Below, piece by piece: positions 16,939 to 24,729 of a stretch of 64,000 bases of DNA. The stretch comes from Paenochrobactrum glaciei. GTDB taxonomy: Bacteria > Pseudomonadota > Alphaproteobacteria > Rhizobiales > Rhizobiaceae. Position numbers and translations under genes: made by a program. Numbering within the stretch: the stretch's first letter is position 1; the number at the start of each line of letters is the position of its first letter. The DNA is taken from positions 496,001-560,000 of the forward strand of contig NZ_BAAADE010000001.1 of assembly GCF_039522165.1 (NCBI RefSeq), read 5' to 3'. The notes under the pieces were generated by a model. The model did not search any database and was not told the DNA's origin. It was given only the letters and a program-made list of their open reading frames with translations.

Positions 16939-18276
16939 TTAGTTACCAGCAAGCGTCATGCCTTCAATTGCCAAAGTTGGAGATGTCATACCAAAGTTAC
17001 GATCAATATCCGAGGCAGGTGTCATATTTAAGAACATATCCTGCAAACGTCCGGCGATCGTCACTTCCGAAACCGGATAGGCTAATTCGCCATTTTCAAT
17101 CCAGAAACCAGATGCGCCGCGGCTATACTCGCCGGTCACCATGTTAACGCCTTGTCCAAAGACTTCCGTCACATAAAAGCCGGTGCCCATCTGCTTAATC
17201 AGCTCTTCCGGTGTAAATTCACCCGGTTCAATAGCAAAATTGGTAGAGGCCGGAGAAACAACAGAACCCGAACGCACACCGCGACCATTGCCTTGCAGAC
17301 CAAGTTCGCGCGCGGTTGAGCCTGACAATGTCCAATGCTGCAAAACACCGTCTTCCACCATCATCAATGGCTGGCCTTCAATGCCTTCACCATCAAACGG
17401 ACGCGAAGACGAACCGCGCACACGCAGCGGATTATCGGTAACATTCAGGCCGGATTTTAAAATCTGCTGTCCCATTTTATCGCGCAGGAAGCTCGTTTTA
17501 CGCGCAACAGAAGCACCATTGATAGCGCCTGCCAGATGGGAAGCCATGCCGCGCGCAATACGCGGATCAAGAATGACATTCACCGGCCCTGTTGCCACTT
17601 GCCGCGCATTGAGACGGCGTACAGCACGTTCGCCGGCACTTCGGCCAATGACTTCCGGCACTTCCAGATCAGCAAAATGCAGGCGCGAACTAAAATCATA
17701 GTCACGCTCCATGCGGGTGCCCTCACCGGCAATCGCACTGACAGAACGGCCAAAGCGCGAAGCCTGATAGGCACCTGAAAAACCATTGGATGTGACCAGC
17801 ACCAAGCCACCAAGACCAAAGGAAGCACCGGCACCGCCGGAATTGGTAATACCTGCCACGTCCAGCGCGGCCGCCTCCATTGCCAAGGCATCTTCGGTCA
17901 GTCGCTGTGAGTTCAGCTCAGTCGCATCAAACAGATCAAGGTCACGCGGGGCTTTTACATGCAATGACGGATCGGCCAAAGCTTCATACGGGTCCTCGGG
18001 AGAAACCTTTGCCATTGCAACGGCACGCTCGGCCAGTTGTTTTGGATCAGCGCCACTATTGGCGGCAACACTAGCTACGCGCTTGCCGACGAAAACGCGC
18101 AAAGAAAACTCATCGCTCTCAGATGATTCGGTGCCTTCAACCTTACCAAGGCGCACGCTCACACTGGTGGAACGCGCCCGCACCACAACCGCATCCGACG
18201 CATCAGCACCCGCCTGTTTGGCAGCTTCTACGAGGCGAGCAGCCTGTTCGATCAATTTAGAGGCGGCATCACTCAT
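16939..18276 (-). CDS. pmbA: TldD/PmbA family metalloprotease subunit (PmbA/TldE)
   Basis: 445 residues from ATG 18276, chosen because family alignment begins at SKLIEQAARLVEAAKQAGA; the frame opens to 18312. PmbA (TldE) pairs with TldD to form a protease that in E. coli processes microcin B17 and the CcdA antitoxin. No HExxxH zinc motif is present, as expected for the PmbA subunit. RGSSSRPFDGEGIEGQP and YVTEVFGQGVNMVTGEYSRGASGFWIENG are the family C-terminal signatures. No tldD lies in the window. It is first gene of the minus-strand cluster leading to cysQ and lipid A genes, divergent from the Kef antiporter. Confidence 0.92.
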   Translation of the reverse strand: MSDAASKLIEQAARLVEAAKQAGADASDAVVVRARSTSVSVRLGKVEGTESSESDEFSLRVFVGKRVASVAANSGADPKQLAERAVAMAKVSPEDPYEALADPSLHVKAPRDLDLFDATELNSQRLTEDALAMEAAALDVAGITNSGGAGASFGLGGLVLVTSNGFSGAYQASRFGRSVSAIAGEGTRMERDYDFSSRLHFADLEVPEVIGRSAGERAVRRLNARQVATGPVNVILDPRIARGMASHLAGAINGASVARKTSFLRDKMGQQILKSGLNVTDNPLRVRGSSSRPFDGEGIEGQPLMMVEDGVLQHWTLSGSTARELGLQGNGRGVRSGSVVSPASTNFAIEPGEFTPEELIKQMGTGFYVTEVFGQGVNMVTGEYSRGASGFWIENGELAYPVSEVTIAGRLQDMFLNMTPASDIDRNFGMTSPTLAIEGMTLAGN

Positions 18277-18450
18277 CTTTTTCACGCTTACCCGGAATAT
18301 TATTTGCATCAAACGAGTTGATGATTAATCAATATTTGCTAGACCTGAAACTGAATCCGGCCACATCTTTCTTGTATAGGGTGCAATTCTTGCCCCATCA
18401 AGGCAAGCTCGCCTAATTGCTAATAAACAGATCACATTCAAGGCCGAAAC

Positions 18451-20289
18451 ATGCTGGAAGACGGCGGACATCTTTACATACAGGCATTGCTGATTCTTGG
18501 CGGCGCCATTCTCGCAGCCCCCTTGTTCAAAAAACTAGGGCTTGGCACCGTGCTTGGCTATCTGGCAGCAGGTATTACCATCGGCCCTGTGGCGCGCCTT
18601 ATCAGTGACGGCGAAGAGCTGTTGCACTTTGCTGAACTCGGCGTTGTTTTCCTGCTTTTTGTTATCGGGCTGGAGCTCAAACCATCCCGCTTATGGGCAT
18701 TGCGTCATGCGATTTTCGGGCTGGGCAGTGCGCAAGTGCTCATCTCCGGCGCAGCGCTTGCATATGCCGGTTTTCATCTAGCCGGCTTAAGCGTGAATGC
18801 TGCCATTTTTATCGGCTATGGCTTGGCTCTATCCTCCACCGCTTTTGCTATGCAGGTTTTGCAGGATCGCGGCGGCACTAACCAGCAATATGGCCAGCGC
18901 AGCTTTTCCATTCTGTTGTTTCAGGATTTGGCCATCGTACCAATTCTGGCAATCATTCCGGCTCTTTCGCCGCTTGAAGAACAAACAAGCGCCAGCTTCC
19001 ATATTGCCACCGCCATTGCCGCAATCACTGCCTTGGTTGTTGCCGGTCGCTATCTGATTAATCCGATGTTCCGCATTATCGGCAATACCGGCGCGCGTGA
19101 AGTGATGGTGGCAGCAGCGCTGTTTATCGTGCTTGGTTCGGCAATGCTTTTGCAATATGCTGGCCTTTCCATGGCGATGGGCGCGTTTATTGCGGGTGTA
19201 CTACTGGCAGAATCATCCTACCGTCACGAGCTGGAAGCCGATATTGAACCGTTTCGCGGTATCTTTTTAGGTCTCTTTTTCGTCGCTGTCGGTCTGTCGC
19301 TCAATCTCTCTGTTATCATGACCCATTGGCATGCAGTGCTGATTGCTGTGCCGATTTTCATGAGCATCAAGGTTGTCATCACCTATCTCTTGTGCCGGAT
19401 TTTCCGCTCCAATCACAATGATGCAGTGCGCGTTGCATTTTTGCTGCCACAGGGCGGTGAGTTTGCTTTCGTGCTGTTCTCTGCGGCTTCTGCTGCCGCA
19501 ATCATCACCAGTGCTTTGGCATCGGAGCTCGTGGCAGCTGTTACCGTGTCGATGGCTCTTACTCCATTATCAGTCGCCATCGGCAATCGCCTTCTTTTCA
19601 AAGACAAAGAACAAGCCGCCCCAGAAGAAGATTTTAATGGTGCAGGCGCTGATATTCTGATGATCGGGTTTTCCCGTTTCGGCCAGATCACTGCGCAAAT
19701 TCTGCTGGCCGGTGGTGTAAGTGTGACGGTGATTGATACGTCAGCTGATCGTATCCGTGCGGCCGGTCGTTTCGGTTTCCGCATTTACTATGGCGACGGC
19801 ACCCGCAAGGATGTGCTGGAAGCAGCAGGTATCCGGCAGGCAAAAATCGTCGCCGTTTGCACACAAAACAAAGAAACCACCAGCCGCATTGTCGAACTGG
19901 TACAGGCAAGCTATCCGGATGCAAAATTGTTCGTGCGTGCTTATGACCGTGAACACAGTCTGGAATTGCGCGCTCATGGCGTGGAATACGAACTGCGAGA
20001 AACGCTTGAATCCGGTCTGATGTTTGGGCGCAAAGCGCTCGAAGCCTTGGGCTCCAGTGAAACAACCGCCTTTTCGATTGCTGAAGATGTACGCCAGCGT
20101 GATGAAGACCGCCTGCATGTGCAAATGGCAGAAGGTATTCTGGCTGGCCGTCACCTGCTCTTTAACAAGCCAGTGACACCAGAGCCGCTGTTAAAACCGG
20201 CTCGTCAGGGTAAAGCGCTGGATAAAGCTACTAAAGACCAGATTGATGCCGGTGAAGAAATGGATATTCAAACACCCGCAGCCGAATGA
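18451..20289 (+). CDS. Monovalent cation:proton antiporter-2 (CPA2), KefB/KefC-like
   Basis: 612 residues. About 12 hydrophobic segments fill residues 5-390, opening LGGAILAAPLFKKLGLGTVLGYLAAGITIGP with LGVVFLLFVIGLEL, as in Kef and RosB-type antiporters. A cytoplasmic RCK_N nucleotide-binding domain follows (ILMIGFSRFGQ, VTVIDTSADR, YYGDGTRKDVLEAAG). The acidic/basic tail lacks a recognisable RCK_C domain. It should exchange K+ (or Na+) for H+ under control of NAD(H) or glutathione adducts. ATG 18451 has AAGG upstream. The 3' end overlaps the convergent patatin gene by 22 bases. Confidence 0.92.
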   Translation: MLEDGGHLYIQALLILGGAILAAPLFKKLGLGTVLGYLAAGITIGPVARLISDGEELLHFAELGVVFLLFVIGLELKPSRLWALRHAIFGLGSAQVLISGAALAYAGFHLAGLSVNAAIFIGYGLALSSTAFAMQVLQDRGGTNQQYGQRSFSILLFQDLAIVPILAIIPALSPLEEQTSASFHIATAIAAITALVVAGRYLINPMFRIIGNTGAREVMVAAALFIVLGSAMLLQYAGLSMAMGAFIAGVLLAESSYRHELEADIEPFRGIFLGLFFVAVGLSLNLSVIMTHWHAVLIAVPIFMSIKVVITYLLCRIFRSNHNDAVRVAFLLPQGGEFAFVLFSAASAAAIITSALASELVAAVTVSMALTPLSVAIGNRLLFKDKEQAAPEEDFNGAGADILMIGFSRFGQITAQILLAGGVSVTVIDTSADRIRAAGRFGFRIYYGDGTRKDVLEAAGIRQAKIVAVCTQNKETTSRIVELVQASYPDAKLFVRAYDREHSLELRAHGVEYELRETLESGLMFGRKALEALGSSETTAFSIAEDVRQRDEDRLHVQMAEGILAGRHLLFNKPVTPEPLLKPARQGKALDKATKDQIDAGEEMDIQTPAAE

Positions 20290-21119
20290 TGCCTGATCGC
20301 ATCATCAATCGCATATTTGAGATGATCGCGCACTTTCTCACTTTGAGTGAGAATTTGCTCGATCTTCAAAAAATCAATCAGGCTGATTTGCGAAACATCC
20401 GGACTTAAAAATATATCCGGTTTGCAGGTCAAAAATTTATTGGCAACAATAGAGCGCATGGTCAGCATATTGGCTGCCATCATCGCTTCAATTGTACTCG
20501 GCATCCGGTCACTGTCGGCTGGCGGCAGTCCCAAGACATCCACCGCAATCACGATATCAGCCTTATCGATCAGAAGATCATAAGGCACGGGATTGAACAA
20601 ACCACCGTCCAGATAAATGCGCCCTTCGCGACGAACCGGCGAAAAAAGCGGCGGGATGGCGCAAGAAGCAGCAATTGCCGAGCGCAGCTCCCCTTCACCG
20701 AAAACCACTTCCTTGGCAGCATAATAATCAGATGCCGTAATTTGCAGCGGAATATCCAGATCAGCGAAAGCCTGTGGCACCTGATCCGGCAAAAAAGCTG
20801 CAATAATTTTCTCGATATTAAACTGGCTGACTTTGAAACCGCCTTGGAAAAAATCAGACAGGCTTTGCGGTTTTGTCTGCCAGATACGTTTGGCAATTTC
20901 CGCATTATGGGTGAAAATCTCAGTCATATAGGCACGAATTTCCGTGCCTTTCATCCCGCAGGCAACACCTGCCCCCATGATTGAGCCAATAGACGAACCG
21001 GCAATCGCCACCGGCTTAATGCCGAGTTCGTCCAAGACTTCGATAATATGAATATGGGCAATACCGCGGGCGCCACCACCGCCAAATGCTACGGCAAAAG
21101 TCGGTGATGACATGCTCAT
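20268..21119 (-). CDS. Patatin-like phospholipase (RssA family)
   Basis: 283 residues from ATG 21119 (GGGATA before it); the frame opens to 21161 inside the neighbouring gene. The oxyanion loop VAFGGGGARGIAHIH, nucleophile motif AGSSIGSIMG (Ser in GxSxG) and catalytic Asp in YLDGGLFNPVPYD form the patatin dyad. Without a signal peptide it is probably cytoplasmic or membrane-peripheral, a serine lipid hydrolase of unknown substrate. It follows the M16 gene pair by 19 bases and may be co-transcribed; its end overlaps the convergent antiporter gene. Confidence 0.9.
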   Translation of the reverse strand: MSMSSPTFAVAFGGGGARGIAHIHIIEVLDELGIKPVAIAGSSIGSIMGAGVACGMKGTEIRAYMTEIFTHNAEIAKRIWQTKPQSLSDFFQGGFKVSQFNIEKIIAAFLPDQVPQAFADLDIPLQITASDYYAAKEVVFGEGELRSAIAASCAIPPLFSPVRREGRIYLDGGLFNPVPYDLLIDKADIVIAVDVLGLPPADSDRMPSTIEAMMAANMLTMRSIVANKFLTCKPDIFLSPDVSQISLIDFLKIEQILTQSEKVRDHLKYAIDDAIRHHSAAGV

Positions 21120-21138
21120 ATTTATCCCGCTTGCTTTA

Positions 21139-22464
21139 TTATTGCTGGGCAGGCCCGACAATCAAAATTGCCGGATCTGTATTGAAAAGCTTGGCAGCAA
21201 CCGCTTTGACCTGCTCGGCAGTGACGGCATTGATCAGACCAATACGCTCATCAAAGAAGTTGATCGAGCGTTTGGCATCCTGCAAGCCCACCAAAGTATT
21301 GGCGACAGCTGACGATGAATTGAGATTATTCACCGCATAAGAGCCAATGACATAGTTTTTCGCAGTTTGCAGTTCGGCTTCTGTCGGGCCTTCTGCTGCC
21401 ATTTTCGCCACTTGTTCACGAATGATTTTCAGCGACTCTTGTGCCTTTTCAGGACGTGTTGCAGTCCCAATCATCAGTGCATTGGCGTGATCACGAATGT
21501 TGAGGCCGGAAGATACCGAATAAGCAAGACCGCGCTTTTCGCGTACTTCTTCATATAGACGGGAAGAGAAACCACCGCCCATAATCTGGTTCATCAGATA
21601 GGCTGCGAAGAAATCCGGATCATCCAGATCAACGCCCGGATAAGCAAAGGTCAACGACGTCTGCGGCAGATCATAAGTCACCGAGGTGGTCACACCAAAG
21701 GCAAGCTTGGCATCCGGCACCGGCACCAATTCGGAACTGGCCGGTAAATCACCAAAGATTTTATCAAGAACCGGCGCTAAGTCTTCAGCCTTAATATCAC
21801 CGACCACGCTGATATTCAGATTATCACGGGCAAAGTTTTTACGGTGAAACGCTTTCAGATCATCCGGTTTGATAGAATTCAGCGAAGCGACAGTGCCCTC
21901 ACCGGGTCGCGCATAAGGATGCTTACCGTAAAGTGCTTCGGCAAATTTGCGCGAAGCAATTTCATCCGGATCACGCTGTGATGCTTCAATGCTGGCAATG
22001 AGCTGATAGCGGATACGATCCAGTGCATCCTGATCAAAACGCGGCTGATTAACCGCCAATTTTAACAGATCAAAGGCTGCGTCTTTGTTTTCGCTCAGCA
22101 TTTTCATGCCGCCGACAATTCTGTCCTGCGAGGCGAAGAAGCTTATTTCGGCGCCAAGATTATCCATATTCTCCTGAAAACGGTCGGCATTCTGATCGCC
22201 CGCACCTTCATCGAAAAGGCCGGTCATGAAATTGGCAAGACCTTCCTTGCCATCAGGATCTTGTGCCGAGCCGCTCTTAAAAGAAAAACGGATGGAAATC
22301 AGCGGCACGGAGGCATCAGAAACAAGCCATGCTTTAACGCCTTTTTCCGATGTAACCGTTTCAATTTCAATCGCATGTGCAGGCAAGCCCAACAATAAAA
22401 CACCGGTTGCAGCCAGTGCCAAAATTTTAAGCGATGAAAGACGTTTTTGAAGGTTTTTCAACAT
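21139..22464 (-). CDS. M16 family peptidase-like subunit, catalytic motif lost
   Basis: 441 residues with a signal peptide ending near LPAHAIEIE, so exported to the periplasm. The M16 fold is clear (FSFKSGSAQDPDGKEGLANFM, FAYPGVDLDDPDFFAAYLMNQIMGGGFSSRLYEEVREKRGLAYSV). At the place of the zinc motif HxxEH it reads NFMTG, so zinc and catalytic residues are gone. The conserved R-Y pair of the C-terminal half (SSRLYEEVREKRGLAY) is kept. It should be the non-catalytic partner of the upstream active subunit, as in mitochondrial processing peptidase. TAATG overlap with that gene supports a 1:1 complex. Confidence 0.9.
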   Translation of the reverse strand: MLKNLQKRLSSLKILALAATGVLLLGLPAHAIEIETVTSEKGVKAWLVSDASVPLISIRFSFKSGSAQDPDGKEGLANFMTGLFDEGAGDQNADRFQENMDNLGAEISFFASQDRIVGGMKMLSENKDAAFDLLKLAVNQPRFDQDALDRIRYQLIASIEASQRDPDEIASRKFAEALYGKHPYARPGEGTVASLNSIKPDDLKAFHRKNFARDNLNISVVGDIKAEDLAPVLDKIFGDLPASSELVPVPDAKLAFGVTTSVTYDLPQTSLTFAYPGVDLDDPDFFAAYLMNQIMGGGFSSRLYEEVREKRGLAYSVSSGLNIRDHANALMIGTATRPEKAQESLKIIREQVAKMAAEGPTEAELQTAKNYVIGSYAVNNLNSSSAVANTLVGLQDAKRSINFFDERIGLINAVTAEQVKAVAAKLFNTDPAILIVGPAQQ

Positions 22465-23990
22465 TATTGTACGCCCCCTGATGCGTTTTCACCCTTTTCC
22501 GGTGCTGCATTTTCCGCTTCCGCCTGCGACACAGCCACAGCAGATTTCGGCTCCATATCAGGAGGTAGTAAATAGCTGGTCACCGTTTTCTGCGATGACA
22601 AATAACGGTTTGCCACGTCTTTGACCTGCTCAGCCGTTACTTTTTTAATCTTATCCGGCCAGCCCTGAATATCTTCAATGCTTTGACCAACCGATAGGCT
22701 GGCACCATAAATGCGCGCCATTCCGGCCTGACTGTCACGGGCAAAAATCACCGATTTAAGAAAACGGTTGCGTGCCTGATCCAGTTCCGTTTCGGTCACA
22801 CCATCTTTGATAATAGCAGCGAGCTGTTCTTTAACTTGGAGCTCCAACGTGCCCAATGTCGTGTCACCGCGCGGCGCGCCAAACAGCGAAAATGTGCCAT
22901 CATCCAGCGCATCGCCACGATAGCTTGCATCCGCACCGCTGGCAATCGACTGCTTGACCATGAAATGCTGATAGAATCTTGAGCGCGTTGAGCCACTCAA
23001 AATTTCACTGAGCAGGCTCAGCGCTGCGGCATCGCCCTCTTTTGCACCTTCAAACTTTGCCTCATTGGCATAAGACGGCACCAGCCATGTGGTGGTGAAG
23101 GACGGAATAGTGACGCGCTCATCATGCAGCGTCACAATGCGATCTGCCTGTTTGGCTGGCTCTTGCACGCGCTCACGCTTGCCAGGTTCGGCACTGCGCT
23201 GCACTTTCGCCCAGCTGTTTTCCGTCAGCTCCAACACTTTTTCCGGTGTGACATCACCGGTGATAATCAGCGTGGCATTGTTGGGTGTGTAATATTTCTT
23301 ATAAAAATCAATCGCATCACCAAGGCTCAATTTTTCCATTTCCTGACGCCAGCCAATGATCGGGCGGCGATATGGATGATTATAGAAAATCGTTGCATTG
23401 GTGTTTTCAGAAAGCATGGCACCTGGATTGGAATCAACCCGCATACGGCGTTCTTCGATAATCACCTCACGTTCGGTGGTAACCGCTTCTTCATTCAAGA
23501 TCAGATTTTGCATCCGGTCGGCTTCAAATTCCATGATTTTTGGAAGAGCCTGCGGTGAAACCTGCTGATAATAAGCGGTATAATCATAAGAGGTGAAAGC
23601 ATTTTCCTGACCGCCATTTTCGGTCACATAATTGGAAAACTCACCGGCCTGAAATGTTTTGGTGCCCTTAAACATCAAATGTTCAAGAAAATGCGCGATG
23701 CCCGATGTGCCTTCCTGCTCATCAGCAGAACCAACATGATACCAGATCATTTGTGTTACAACCGGCGCACGGTGATCCGGTATGACCACCACTTTCAATC
23801 CATTTTGTAAGGTAAAACTGGCAACGCCGTCGGATGTTTTAATCTCGGGCTTATCCTGAGTGGCAGCTGCCTGCGTTTGTGCAGGTGCCACCGGTGCTTC
23901 TGCCAGTGAAGCAGATGTAAAAACAGGAACAATTAAAAATGTAGAAACTGTAGTGGATATGAGTAAGCGACTAAGTGATCGAAGTAACAC
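22464..23990 (-). CDS. Zinc protease, M16 (pitrilysin/processing peptidase) family, active subunit
   Basis: 508 residues with a signal peptide (hydrophobic run LLISTTVSTFLIVPVF, Ala-rich cleavage region). The inverted zinc motif HFLEHLMFKGT (HxxEH) is intact, with the downstream glutamate region TTEREVIIEERRMR. It is an exported metallopeptidase likely anchored to or free in the periplasm and paired with the inactive subunit encoded next. The C-terminus carries an unstructured tail (SQAEAENAAPEKGENASGG). A Q/A/P-rich linker (APVAPAQTQAAATQDKP) follows the signal peptide. Substrates unknown. Confidence 0.92.
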   Translation of the reverse strand: MLLRSLSRLLISTTVSTFLIVPVFTSASLAEAPVAPAQTQAAATQDKPEIKTSDGVASFTLQNGLKVVVIPDHRAPVVTQMIWYHVGSADEQEGTSGIAHFLEHLMFKGTKTFQAGEFSNYVTENGGQENAFTSYDYTAYYQQVSPQALPKIMEFEADRMQNLILNEEAVTTEREVIIEERRMRVDSNPGAMLSENTNATIFYNHPYRRPIIGWRQEMEKLSLGDAIDFYKKYYTPNNATLIITGDVTPEKVLELTENSWAKVQRSAEPGKRERVQEPAKQADRIVTLHDERVTIPSFTTTWLVPSYANEAKFEGAKEGDAAALSLLSEILSGSTRSRFYQHFMVKQSIASGADASYRGDALDDGTFSLFGAPRGDTTLGTLELQVKEQLAAIIKDGVTETELDQARNRFLKSVIFARDSQAGMARIYGASLSVGQSIEDIQGWPDKIKKVTAEQVKDVANRYLSSQKTVTSYLLPPDMEPKSAVAVSQAEAENAAPEKGENASGGVQ

Positions 23991-24168
23991 TGAGCGTCAT
24001 CTCCTGATTAATACAAGCCTTCAAGCCGGACAGAAGATATTGAATAAATGACACAATTCTTCTGCCCATGCTTTATCATCAGGACATTTTCTGCTGTCCG
24101 GATCAGCTTTCAAATTCATTCATTGTGTTTGCCAGCTTAAACACAATCATGCACTGTGCAAGATGCTT

Positions 24169-24729
24169 TCACTCTTGAGCAAGCCGGATCAGGCGAATAG
24201 TGGTTAAACCATAATCGCGCTCATCTTCGATGACAAAGCGCTCATCAAGATCAAGCAAAGCATCTGCTTCTTCTTCAAGAATGATAATTGCGTCAGAATT
24301 AAGCCAGTTGCCTTCCAATGCCGAAAGCAAAGCCTTTTCGCCAAGACCCTGCCCGTAAGGCGGATCAGCAAAAATCACATCAAAGGCTTCAAGCGTTCCC
24401 GCAGGCCCCAACTGGCATGCATTACGGCGGAAAACTTTCGTTTGTCCCTGAAGGCCGAAATTTTCAATATTCTGGCGCAGCAAACCACGGCCTTCGGCAG
24501 ATTCCTCAATGAAAACGCCATAACGGCCACCGCGTGACAAAGCCTCAATACCCAATGCTCCCGTTCCTGCAAAAAGATCAAGGATACGACCATCCTCAAT
24601 CTTGTCGGAATATTTATGCATCAGAATATTGAACAGGCTTTCACGGGTGCGATCCGTCGTCGGACGGATCGCATTTGTTTGTGGCGTGGCTAATGGCCGT
24701 CCGCGGAACTTACCGCCGACGATCCGCAC
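24169..24729 (-). CDS. rsmD: 16S rRNA (guanine966-N2)-methyltransferase RsmD
   Basis: 186 residues from the GTG at 24729, set by a perfect AGGAGG five bases upstream; the first of two adjacent GTG codons (24732) would leave only two bases. RIVGGKFRGRPLATP and RPTTDRTRESLFNIL begin the protein, then DLFAGTGALGIEALSRG (SAM site) and the catalytic FADPPYG. It modifies G966 of 16S rRNA. The frame stays open far upstream through the low-complexity tail of the rluB-type gene, but that part is not RsmD. It overlaps the upstream stop by 20 bases, so it is probably translated from the same message. Confidence 0.93.
   Translation of the reverse strand: MRIVGGKFRGRPLATPQTNAIRPTTDRTRESLFNILMHKYSDKIEDGRILDLFAGTGALGIEALSRGGRYGVFIEESAEGRGLLRQNIENFGLQGQTKVFRRNACQLGPAGTLEAFDVIFADPPYGQGLGEKALLSALEGNWLNSDAIIILEEEADALLDLDERFVIEDERDYGLTTIRLIRLAQE

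Noticed and set aside
24122..24147. ATTGTGTTT / AAACACAAT hairpin after rsmD
   Set aside because: 9-bp AT-rich stem without a T run on the minus strand; too weak to call a terminator.
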